The notes: generated from the sequence alone by a model not told the origin. 5,406 nucleotides of DNA from Anaerolineaceae bacterium (GCA_009885445.1 VFKQ01000059.1:1-5406), one strand, 5' to 3'; shown: positions 1-5,406, numbered from the stretch's first letter. Program-made: numbers and translations.

Positions 1-1004
1 CAGCCTTCGATACGGTCAACTTCTTTTGAGTCGATCATCGGACCCACATCGACGCGCTCGTCGAGCGGGTCGCCGACGACAAGGGCTTCGGTGGCTCTCA
101 CAAATTTTTCAGAGAACGGTTCAAAGACTTGTTTCTGGCTGTAGATGCGTTGCACAGAAATACAAACTTGTCCCGAATTATAAAATGCACCGACCGCGCA
201 ACGCTTGGCGACGAAATCCAAATCGGCATCGGGGGCGATGACCACGGGCGAGGCATTGCCCAATTCGAGAGTCACCTTCTTGATGCCCGCCACGGCGAGG
301 ATGTGACGCCCAATGGGCGGCGAGCCGGTGAAGGTGATTTTGTCCACGCGCTCATCGGTGATGAGCCACTCGCCCACTGTGCCGCCCGAACCAACGACGA
401 GGTTAATCGCGCCAGCGGGCAGACCAGCGTCCATCAGAATCTGACAGAGCTTCACAGCGGCGAGAGGTGTGGTGCTGGCGGGCTTGAGTACGAGTGTGTT
501 GCCCGCGGCCAATGCGGGCGCAACTTTGTGCGCAACTAAATTCAGCGGAAAATTGAATGGGCTGATCGCCGCGATGACGCCGACGGGACGACGAGTCCAA
601 TAGCCGAAGTAGCCATCCCCGGCAGGGACGGCGTCCAGCGGGATGGTCTCGCCGTGCAAACGCTTGGCTTCCTCGGCGGCGATGGTGAAGGTGCTGGCGG
701 CTCGCTCTACTTCGGCGCGGGCGAACTTCATCGCTTTGCCCGCTTCGGCGGCGATGGTCTTCGCTAAATCGTCAGCGCGTTCGCGGAGAAGAGTCGCGGT
801 GCGCAACAAAATGTCAGCGCGTTTGTGCGCGGGCATGTCGGCCATCACGTCTTCGGCGCGTTCGGCGGCGTCGATTGCAGAATCCAAATCTTCGCGGCGC
901 GCGGTGGATACTGCGCCGACGAGGGAGCCGTCATATTTGTTTTTGACTTCGAGCAGCGGCCCGCCGTCCACCCATTGTCCGTTGATTAGTAGTTTGTATT
1001 CCAT
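1..1004 (-). CDS. Aldehyde dehydrogenase superfamily protein, NAD(P)-dependent (partial, C-terminus beyond the window)
   Basis: Oxidises an aldehyde to the carboxylic acid (or acyl ester) with NAD(P)+ in the cytoplasm. The frame from ATG 1004 stays open for 334 codons to the left edge, about two thirds of a usual ALDH of some 475-500 residues; the oligomerisation end is missing. Visible in order: PFNFPLN with oxyanion-hole Asn151; LVLKP with cofactor-binding Lys174; a glycine-rich GSGG segment near 208; FTGS at 225-228; LELGN with general-base Glu247; and NSGQVC with nucleophile Cys281. All catalytic residues are intact. The CISVQRIY string after the nucleophile recalls lactaldehyde/semialdehyde-type members, but the substrate cannot be fixed. 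Ser177 replaces the Glu of strictly NAD-dependent enzymes, which would allow NADP. The start is supported by GGAG six bases upstream. It lies downstream of, and in the same direction as, the aldehyde ferredoxin oxidoreductase gene. Confidence 0.95.
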   Translation of the reverse strand, partial: MEYKLLINGQWVDGGPLLEVKNKYDGSLVGAVSTARREDLDSAIDAAERAEDVMADMPAHKRADILLRTATLLRERADDLAKTIAAEAGKAMKFARAEVERAASTFTIAAEEAKRLHGETIPLDAVPAGDGYFGYWTRRPVGVIAAISPFNFPLNLVAHKVAPALAAGNTLVLKPASTTPLAAVKLCQILMDAGLPAGAINLVVGSGGTVGEWLITDERVDKITFTGSPPIGRHILAVAGIKKVTLELGNASPVVIAPDADLDFVAKRCAVGAFYNSGQVCISVQRIYSQKQVFEPFSEKFVRATEALVVGDPLDERVDVGPMIDSKEVDRIEG

Positions 1005-1010
1005 GTGATT

Positions 1011-1014
1011 CTCC
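1011..1014 (-). promoter_or_regulatory. Ribosome binding site of the aldehyde dehydrogenase gene
   Basis: On the minus strand GGAG is followed by six bases (AATCAC) and then ATG at 1004. The spacing is ideal, and the site decides the start codon of the partial gene. Confidence 0.8.
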
Positions 1015-1043
1015 AAAATATTTTTTGTTGGTGCCATCATGTT

Positions 1044-1072
1044 TTTGTAATCCGCATAACTGTTTGTTTCAA
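1044..1072 (-). promoter_or_regulatory. Candidate sigma-70 type promoter for the aldehyde dehydrogenase gene
   Basis: Minus strand: TTGAAA (1072-1067, five of six to consensus), a 17-base spacer, then TACAAA (1049-1044, four of six). The predicted transcript would start near 1037, giving a leader of about 33 bases that includes the GGAG ribosome site. The -35 box lies inside the 9-base repeat TTGTTTCAA, whose second copy is on the far side of the palindrome block. If real, the dehydrogenase can be expressed apart from the upstream oxidoreductase gene. This is motif matching only. Confidence 0.45.
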
Positions 1073-1231
1073 GGGCACAACGGTGGTCGAGTAGGCGGCG
1101 GGTTTCGATACGCCAGGAACGCTACTCAACCGCCACCGTATCGAGACCACAGAAAATCAAGCGAGATGCATTCCTGGTCTCGATACGCCCCTCTGAGTAC
1201 CTCGGGGCTACTCGACCACCGCTTGTTTCAA
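1064..1231. repeat. 9-base direct repeats (TTGTTTCAA) bracketing the palindrome block
   Basis: TTGTTTCAA occurs at 1064-1072 and again at 1223-1231, in the same orientation, on either side of the inverted-repeat block. The left copy stands 8 bases outside the block and the right copy 1 base outside. They could be the remains of a target-site duplication made when the block inserted, but they do not abut its ends exactly, so the reading is tentative. Confidence 0.4.
1081..1221. repeat. Nested palindromic repeat block with 14-base terminal inverted repeats
   Basis: The block is bounded by CGGTGGTCGAGTAG (1081-1094) and its exact reverse complement (1208-1221). Three related units are visible, each built as GGTGG..GAGTAG, a variable middle, then CGTATCGAGACC. 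Unit A is on the plus strand, with arms 1081-1094 and 1137-1149. Unit C is on the minus strand (1137-1101), nested inside A, with GGTTTCGATACGCC at its far end. Unit B is on the minus strand (1221-1175), with a GCCCC/GGGGC inner stem. The segments 1137-1149 and 1175-1187 are perfect 13-base complements with a 25-base loop. GGTTTCGATACGCC (1101-1114) and GGTCTCGATACGCC (1176-1189) differ by one base. There is no convincing reading frame. It resembles REP- or MITE-like dispersed palindromes. It could fold in RNA read from the oxidoreductase gene and damp read-through, though no T-run follows. Confidence 0.85.
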
Positions 1232-1236
1232 AAGCG
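1220..1236 (-). other. Small hairpin 35 bases after the oxidoreductase stop codon
   Basis: CGCTT (1220-1224) and AAGCG (1232-1236) can pair around a 7-base loop. On the minus strand this is the first hairpin met by a transcript leaving the aldehyde ferredoxin oxidoreductase gene. No run of T follows, so it is not a standard intrinsic terminator. With the palindrome block just beyond it, it may stabilise the 3' end of the mRNA. Weak evidence. Confidence 0.25.
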
Positions 1237-1270
1237 TCAATCGCCAAGGGGGATGCTAATTACATTTAAC

Positions 1271-3163
1271 TCACCCCGCCCACGCAATATCCAATCGTTC
1301 GAGGGTCTGTTTCGTGGGAATGCCGTCGTTCGTCCAGCCAGCGAGTTTGTAGTACATGTCTAATGAAGACTCAATCTCCTCGTGCGTGAGCGCCATGCCG
1401 GCGGTGGGACCCGTGCCTTTCAAGGCCTTGAAAAATTTCTTGGGCAATTTGTCGTCGTTGCGGTTGAGTCCTTCGCGCGCATTAAACTGACGGAAGAGAT
1501 TCAAGCGGCGCTCGCCGACGGTCATCAATTCGTCGAGGCTCACGTCCCAGCCAGTGACGGCGTTAATCATCGTTACAGTTTCGGCGGGGCCGTAGAGAGT
1601 CCATGCGGGGCCGTAGACAAATTGACAGAGTTCGACCGAGTCTAACATTGAGTAGAACACTTGCGTCAGATACGCAAAACGGACTTTCTCCTCGTTGAGA
1701 CTGTAACCCGCTTGCGGCGAGGAAAGACCGAGCATTTTGAGTCGGTTAAGATTCAAATCCGCGACGCCCTCTTCGTAGTAGGGATCATGTTCGCTGGACT
1801 GATGGTCCGCGCCAAAAGCGTTGACGGCATAGATGAGGCCGAGACTGCGCTTGGCTTGCGGCATGTGCGCCGGAGACTCGGCGCCCTTAACGGTGATGAG
1901 CAATTCGTCTGAGCCGTGGCCCCAAATTTTTGCGACGCGCTCAGAACCCTGCCCGAGCAATTTGCCAAATTCGTTTTCGCCTTTGACGATCATTTCGAGA
2001 ACTTGAATCATCGCTTCGGCATTTCCAAATTTTAATTCGATGCCGCCGGTTTCTTTTGTGCTGATGATGCCTTTCTCAAAACATTCCATGGCGAAGGCAA
2101 TCGTCGCGCCGGCGGCAATCGTGTCCACGGCGTATTCGTTGCAGATTTGATTTGCGCGCGACACGGCGGCCAAATCTTTGATGCCGCAATACGAGCCGAA
2201 GGTACCGAGGGTTTCGTATTCGGGGCCGCCGTAATGCGGGTCGACGCGATAGGGGCCATCTTTAATTTCGACGACGCGTTTGCAACGCACCACGCACGAG
2301 AAACAGGTGTCGCGCTTTTTTAAAATCGTCGCGGACATTTTTTCGCCGCTGATGTCTTCGCAGTTTTCAAATTGTCCCTCGCTGTAATTGCGCGTGGGCA
2401 AAGTGCCAGCGGTATTTTGAAACAACACAACGCCCGCCGTGCCGTGCTCGGCGAGGCCGGGCATATCGGGGTTGGTCGGTAAAATTTTTGGGCCGCTTTT
2501 GTTTAAATCGCTGAGCGTTTTCGAATCGGCAATCGCCACTTTCGTTTTTCCGCGCACAACCACGGCCTTAAGATTCTTGGAGGCCATCACCGCGCCCATG
2601 CCGGTGCGTCCCGCGTGACGGTTCGACATACTGCACAAACTCGAATACAACACGCCCACTTCTGCGGCGGGGCCGTGTTGCAATATCTCGGCTTTCGCGT
2701 CCACTTCTTTATGGATGATCGCGTCCACTTCGCCGGTGATTTTTCCCATCAGGTGCGCGGCGTCACGTAGTTCAGCGACCCCCTCAAGGATCGACAAGTA
2801 CACGGGTTTGGGCGAACGGCCTTTGACGACGATTCCGTCCACGCCCGAAAATTTTAATTCAGCTGGCCAGAATCCGCCGCCCTGCGCGTCGCCAATCCCG
2901 CCCGAAATGGGTGACTTCGCATTCGCGTTGAAGCGACTCTGCCCCGAGATCGCCGCGCCCGTGGTGACGCTGGCCATCAAGGTGAGCACGTTATCCGGCC
3001 CGAGCGCGTCGGCGTGCACGGGCATCTCGCGCAAAATGTAGTACATGCCCATCGCGCTCCCGCCCATGTACTTGCGATAGAAGGATTCGTCCGGTTGCTC
3101 GAAGGTAAGCGTTCCGTGCGTCAGGTCCACGTGCAGGATTTTTCCGTTGTATCCGTTTGGCAT
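1271..3163 (-). CDS. aor: Aldehyde:ferredoxin oxidoreductase, tungsten-pterin type
   Basis: Family enzymes oxidise aldehydes to carboxylic acids in the cytoplasm, passing electrons to ferredoxin through a tungsto-bispterin centre and a [4Fe-4S] cluster; some run in reverse to reduce acids. The 630-residue product has the usual family length. Residues 1-200 form the pterin-binding N-terminal domain, with SGQSRFNANAKSP near 73-85, SGGIGDAQGGGFWP at 87-100 and NRHAGRTGMGAVM at 181-193. Cluster ligands are Cys287, Cys290 and Cys294 (C-x2-C-x3-C) and Cys513 in DSVELCQF. GGPEYET (312-318) and GADH (His454) match the region around the metal site. The frame could extend to ATG 3226, but the promoter -35 box lies inside that extension and AAGGAG stands six bases before ATG 3163, so the shorter start is chosen. 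No partner iron-sulphur subunit or pterin gene is adjacent. The physiological substrate is unknown. Confidence 0.95.
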   Translation of the reverse strand: MPNGYNGKILHVDLTHGTLTFEQPDESFYRKYMGGSAMGMYYILREMPVHADALGPDNVLTLMASVTTGAAISGQSRFNANAKSPISGGIGDAQGGGFWPAELKFSGVDGIVVKGRSPKPVYLSILEGVAELRDAAHLMGKITGEVDAIIHKEVDAKAEILQHGPAAEVGVLYSSLCSMSNRHAGRTGMGAVMASKNLKAVVVRGKTKVAIADSKTLSDLNKSGPKILPTNPDMPGLAEHGTAGVVLFQNTAGTLPTRNYSEGQFENCEDISGEKMSATILKKRDTCFSCVVRCKRVVEIKDGPYRVDPHYGGPEYETLGTFGSYCGIKDLAAVSRANQICNEYAVDTIAAGATIAFAMECFEKGIISTKETGGIELKFGNAEAMIQVLEMIVKGENEFGKLLGQGSERVAKIWGHGSDELLITVKGAESPAHMPQAKRSLGLIYAVNAFGADHQSSEHDPYYEEGVADLNLNRLKMLGLSSPQAGYSLNEEKVRFAYLTQVFYSMLDSVELCQFVYGPAWTLYGPAETVTMINAVTGWDVSLDELMTVGERRLNLFRQFNAREGLNRNDDKLPKKFFKALKGTGPTAGMALTHEEIESSLDMYYKLAGWTNDGIPTKQTLERLDIAWAG

Positions 3164-3169
3164 TGCATT

Positions 3170-3175
3170 CTCCTT
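3170..3175 (-). promoter_or_regulatory. Ribosome binding site of the aldehyde ferredoxin oxidoreductase gene
   Basis: AAGGAG on the minus strand, then six bases (AATGCA) and ATG 3163. It is the strongest Shine-Dalgarno in the window, and it sets the start 21 codons inside the longest open frame. Confidence 0.85.
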
Positions 3176-3188
3176 CAGGGGTAGGCCA

Positions 3189-3217
3189 ATTATACGAAGT
3201 ATCCCCGAACTAAGCAA
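3189..3217 (-). promoter_or_regulatory. Promoter of the aldehyde ferredoxin oxidoreductase gene
   Basis: Minus strand: TTGCTT (3217-3212), a 17-base spacer and a perfect TATAAT (3194-3189). A transcript would start near 3182, leaving a leader of about 20 bases that carries AAGGAG. A short dyad, ATAC-GAA-GTAT (3192-3202), overlaps the -10 box and spacer, so a regulator could bind there; that part is inference. The promoter position rules out the longer start codon at 3226. Confidence 0.65.
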
Positions 3218-3263
3218 TTGGTTCAATCTTTCTCAGAAAAGGCGGCAACACAGGTACGCGCTG

Positions 3264-3296
3264 TTGACTTCTCGTTTCCTTCAAAAATGGTAGACT
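3264..3296 (+). promoter_or_regulatory. Possible promoter of the flavoprotein-ribA operon
   Basis: TTGACT (3264-3269) is followed by an extended -10-like TGG-TAGACT, with TAGACT at 3291-3296. The spacer is 21 bases, longer than normal, so the extended -10 would have to carry recognition. The leader would be roughly 95 bases. An alternative -10 is TATGCT at 3344-3349, which lacks a clear -35. The 235-base gap must contain a plus-strand promoter, but which site is used is unclear. Confidence 0.3.
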
Positions 3297-3345
3297 CGGA
3301 AAGAATATTTCGAACAACTATTTTTTCTAATGGCGATAAGAATTA

Positions 3346-3359
3346 TGCTAATTTTAGCA
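3346..3359. promoter_or_regulatory. Dyad TGCTAA-TT-TTAGCA, possible operator
   Basis: A perfect inverted repeat with 6-base arms and a 2-base centre, 39 bases before the flavoprotein start codon. It overlaps a possible -10 box (TATGCT, 3344-3349). The size and symmetry fit a binding site for a dimeric repressor, but no regulator gene is in the window and the local sequence is AT-rich, which raises the chance of coincidence. Confidence 0.35.
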
Positions 3360-3398
3360 AGCCAGTTCCCGAGGCGCCCACAGACAGGCGAATGAGAA

Positions 3399-4421
3399 AT
3401 GCAAACCAGAGCAGTTGAGATTGTTACGATCGGCGCAGGCATTGCGGGTCTGAGTTTCGCGCGGACCATGGCACAGCAGGGTCACAAGGTCTTGATGCTC
3501 GAGCGCAGTCGCGCCGTCGGAGGCCGTTGCGCCACCTGGCGGCACATGGACTTAGCGATGGATTATGGTGTCCCTTTTCTACACGGACGCTCGCCGCTCT
3601 TCTGGCAGACCGTGGACGAACTGATTGGCGCGGATGTATTGTCCGGGTGGCCTTACCGCGTTGAGGGAGAAGGACCCACCTGCCAACCGCGCGCGTTGGA
3701 TCCCGCTGTGCGCCATGCCGCCTTGCGCGGGGGCTTAAATTCATTGGCCAAGAAACTTGCTGAAGGGATTGAGATCATTCGCGAATGTGAGGTGACAGGC
3801 ATAACGATTCACGACGGTCAGTGGCAATTGAGCGGGGAAGGTTTTCTCGTCACTGCAGATACATTGGTGCTGGCGGCGGCCAATGCTGAGAGTCTGCATC
3901 TGCTCAAAGATTCGATTCTGGCTGAAGCGGCATCCGGAGCCCGAGCCCTCTTTGGGCTGACACAATCTCTGACCTGCCTGTCCCTGCTCGTCTGCTATGA
4001 TGCGCCGCCGTCACACCCGGCCTGGGACCTGCTTCTGCCCGAGACTTCATCATCCATTCAACTGATCAGCAATGAAAGCAGTAAGAATGCGCAGAGTCAA
4101 AAACTCTCTTTTTGCATTCAGGCGCGGCCAGCCTGGAGCCGCCAACGCCTGAACTCGTCCACGGATGAATGGACTCGCGAACTGTTGTACGAAGCGGCAC
4201 CGCTCCTGGGCGACTGGTCATTAAAACCAGACTGGCTGCGCCCCCATCGCTGGCTGGAGGCGCGCCTCGATAGCGCCAGCCGCCTGCGTGGACCCCTCTT
4301 ACAAGACATCGCTGGTTGCAAACTGGGAATCATCGGTGAATATTTTGACCCAGCTGGTGGACTGGAAGGAGCCTTCCTTTCAGGATACCGCCTGGCCACC
4401 CTGCTTATGGAGACAAAATGA
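3399..4421 (+). CDS. FAD-dependent oxidoreductase, renalase-like (NAD(P)/FAD-binding)
   Basis: A 340-residue flavoprotein of the amine-oxidase/renalase type; the substrate is unknown. Relatives oxidise amines or off-form dihydronicotinamides. The N-terminus is a Rossmann dinucleotide fold: GAGIAG at 12-17, then LERS with Glu35, the usual ribose-binding acid. GGRCATWR (41-48) and DYGVPF (55-60) correspond to the GGR..TR and D-x-G motifs of renalase-like proteins. GGLNSLAKKLA (111-121) matches the conserved segment where the substrate domain begins. IIGEYFDPAGGLEGAFLSG (311-329) is the C-terminal FAD-contact motif. There is no signal peptide or membrane segment, so it is probably cytoplasmic. 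An in-frame TGA at 3393-3395 leaves ATG 3399 as the first possible start; the ribosome site is weak (AGG about ten bases away). It overlaps ribA by four bases. The family call is firm; the reaction is not known. Confidence 0.88.
   Translation: MQTRAVEIVTIGAGIAGLSFARTMAQQGHKVLMLERSRAVGGRCATWRHMDLAMDYGVPFLHGRSPLFWQTVDELIGADVLSGWPYRVEGEGPTCQPRALDPAVRHAALRGGLNSLAKKLAEGIEIIRECEVTGITIHDGQWQLSGEGFLVTADTLVLAAANAESLHLLKDSILAEAASGARALFGLTQSLTCLSLLVCYDAPPSHPAWDLLLPETSSSIQLISNESSKNAQSQKLSFCIQARPAWSRQRLNSSTDEWTRELLYEAAPLLGDWSLKPDWLRPHRWLEARLDSASRLRGPLLQDIAGCKLGIIGEYFDPAGGLEGAFLSGYRLATLLMETK
4409..4412 (+). promoter_or_regulatory. Ribosome binding site of ribA inside the preceding gene
   Basis: GGAG ends five bases before ATG 4418, within the last codons of the flavoprotein gene. 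Together with the ATGA stop/start overlap (4418-4421) this is the classic arrangement for translational coupling. Confidence 0.7.
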
Positions 4422-5164
4422 CAAAACAAGTTTCAAAAAAATTGCTTGACCTCGTCGATTCAGATAGGGACCACAGCTGTGCAGGTTATGGACCTGATAA
4501 TGTCTGTGTTCGTGCGGCCGGCGTTGCAGACCTGCCATCCCAATTCGGTCACTTCAACATCGTCGCTTTTTGGAACAATCGCGACGAGAAAGACCATGTG
4601 GCCATTGTGCATGGTGAAGTAGTCGGCATGGAAAACGTCCCCGTGCGCCTGCATTCTGAGTGCCTTACGGGTGACGCGCTCGGCTCGTTGCGCTGTGACT
4701 GCCGCGACCAACTGTCCGTCTCACTTGAGCGCATCGCGCAGGAACCTTTTGGTATTGTGCTCTATCTGCGCCAGGAGGGGCGCGGCATTGGATTGCTGAA
4801 TAAGATTCGCGCCTATCAATTACAAGACGGCGGACTCGATACCGTCGAGGCCAACCTCGCCCTCGGGTTTCGTGATGACGAACGCGACTTTGCCGTTGCC
4901 GCTCACATGTTGCATACCCTTGGCATAAAAAGCGTGCGCCTGATGACCAACAACCCCAAGAAGGTGGATGAACTCCGCCGTTACAATATCAACGTGGTCG
5001 AACGTCTGCCGCACATCATCCCACCCAATGAGCACAATCGTTTTTATCTTGAAACCAAATCACGCCGCTCGGGTCACTATATTGATTTCGAAGGCCATGC
5101 ACATCTGCCCGAGCAAGCCGACGCCGTGCAAATAGATGGGATGCTCGCCATCGACGCAGACTAA
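4418..5164 (+). CDS. ribA: GTP cyclohydrolase II, stand-alone
   Basis: Converts GTP to 2,5-diamino-6-ribosylamino-4(3H)-pyrimidinone 5'-phosphate, formate and pyrophosphate, the first step of riboflavin synthesis, in the cytoplasm. Zinc ligands are Cys82, Cys93 and Cys95 (C-x10-C-x-C in SECLTGDALGSLRCDC), offset by 28 from Cys54/65/67 of the E. coli enzyme as I recall it. Also present are RQEGRGIG (118-125), KIRAY with catalytic Tyr133, DTVEAN (141-146), DERDF with Asp154 and Arg156, and LMTNNPKK (175-182). At 248 residues it is longer than E. coli RibA (about 196): some 28 extra residues precede the core and about 25 acidic or mixed residues follow GHYI. There is no dihydroxybutanone phosphate synthase (RibB) domain, so it is not a RibBA fusion. 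The start is set by GGAG and the ATGA overlap with the flavoprotein gene. It may be the house-keeping enzyme or a second copy serving another pathway. Confidence 0.95.
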   Translation: MTKQVSKKLLDLVDSDRDHSCAGYGPDNVCVRAAGVADLPSQFGHFNIVAFWNNRDEKDHVAIVHGEVVGMENVPVRLHSECLTGDALGSLRCDCRDQLSVSLERIAQEPFGIVLYLRQEGRGIGLLNKIRAYQLQDGGLDTVEANLALGFRDDERDFAVAAHMLHTLGIKSVRLMTNNPKKVDELRRYNINVVERLPHIIPPNEHNRFYLETKSRRSGHYIDFEGHAHLPEQADAVQIDGMLAIDAD

Positions 5165-5193
5165 CGCGCAACCAACTTTTCCATCGAATTACC

Positions 5194-5406
5194 ATGTTGA
5201 AGAATCTTTCATCCACACTCTACCGCCTCTCCAGCGGACCTGTCACCCTGCTGGCTCTGATTCTCTTTGCCGTCTTCATCGCCTTCATCCTGCCCGCCCA
5301 AGCGGACCGCGCCGCGGCCATCGCCGGTGAGGCGGGCTCGCCCGATATGTCCTACTTCTACTCCAGCGCGGACCTCTACCGCATGGCCGAGGCCTATGGC
5401 CCCGAA
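5194..5406 (+). CDS. Unknown protein with N-terminal hydrophobic segment (partial, 3' end beyond the window)
   Basis: I cannot name this gene. Seventy-one codons are visible, open to the right edge. Residues 1-15 carry one Lys and one Arg. Residues 16-33 (PVTLLALILFAVFIAFIL) are strongly hydrophobic, and PAQA-D at 34-38 offers an A-x-A signal-peptidase-like site. It is therefore either a secreted or surface protein or, if uncleaved, a membrane protein with its first helix here. The rest (SYFYSSADLYRMAEAYGPE near 53-71) is soluble and rich in aromatic and small residues. It starts 29 bases after the ribA stop in the same direction, so it may share the operon, but no Shine-Dalgarno is visible before ATG 5194. 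Codon use resembles its neighbours. Confidence 0.7.
   Translation, partial: MLKNLSSTLYRLSSGPVTLLALILFAVFIAFILPAQADRAAAIAGEAGSPDMSYFYSSADLYRMAEAYGPE

Noticed and set aside
26..539. Plus-strand frames of 71 and 136 residues
   Set aside because: They are antisense shadows of the aldehyde dehydrogenase, whose own frame is fully open and carries all catalytic motifs.
1081..1221. CRISPR array
   Set aside because: The repeats are inverted and nested with irregular middles, not direct repeats with uniform spacers, and there are only three units.
1025..1363. 112-residue plus-strand reading frame across the palindrome block
   Set aside because: It consists of translated repeats plus the antisense of the oxidoreductase C-terminus, with no ribosome site and no recognisable domain.
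3187..3203. Similarity of the minus strand to part of a loxP site (ACTTCGTATAAT)
   Set aside because: Only one arm edge and the first bases of the spacer match. The second 13-base arm is absent, and the sequence is better explained as the TATAAT promoter of the oxidoreductase gene.
3164..3226. 21-residue N-terminal extension of the oxidoreductase from ATG 3226
   Set aside because: The promoter -35 and -10 boxes lie within this stretch, and AAGGAG is placed correctly only for ATG 3163. The family N-terminus normally begins just before the GYNGKILHVDL-type segment.
3230..3398. FMN riboswitch ahead of the ribA operon
   Set aside because: I see none of the conserved multi-stem elements expected of an RFN leader. 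The gap is AT-rich with only a short dyad.
3218..3418. 66-residue plus-strand reading frame in the divergent gap
   Set aside because: No Shine-Dalgarno, AT-rich low-information composition, and it overlaps the flavoprotein start in another frame. It begins inside the oxidoreductase promoter region.

Overview
The window holds four protein genes that can be named and the start of a fifth. They are arranged as two divergent blocks around a regulatory gap at about 3164-3398. Codons are moderately GC-rich and the gaps are clearly AT-richer. The gene set points to an anaerobic or facultative bacterium: a tungsten-type aldehyde:ferredoxin oxidoreductase, an NAD(P) aldehyde dehydrogenase, a renalase-like flavoprotein and a stand-alone GTP cyclohydrolase II. 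The protein flavour and the GGTGGTCGAGTAG / CGTATCGAGACC palindromes in the gap remind me of Chloroflexota (Anaerolineae). That is an impression from memory, not a database result.

Minus-strand block (1-3163, read right to left). A 630-residue aldehyde ferredoxin oxidoreductase (3163-1271) is preceded by a near-consensus promoter and a strong Shine-Dalgarno. A gap of 266 bases follows. It is filled largely by a nested set of short palindromic repeats (1081-1221) and a candidate promoter (1044-1072). Next comes an aldehyde dehydrogenase superfamily gene that starts at 1004 and runs off the left edge. It is open for all 334 visible codons and keeps the catalytic Asn, Glu and Cys. The two enzymes oxidise (or, for the first, possibly reduce) aldehyde/acid pairs with different electron carriers, ferredoxin and NAD(P).

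Plus-strand block (3399 to the right edge). A 340-residue FAD-binding, renalase-like oxidoreductase (3399-4421) overlaps the start codon of a 248-residue GTP cyclohydrolase II (ribA, 4418-5164) by four bases (ATGA), so the two are almost certainly co-translated. After 29 bases a third gene begins (5194 onward, cut by the window). Its product has a hydrophobic N-terminal segment and no function I can name. The pairing of a flavoenzyme with the first enzyme of flavin synthesis, and the non-coding palindrome block between the two aldehyde genes, are the most interesting parts. Nothing here amounts to a clearly new defence or mobile system.
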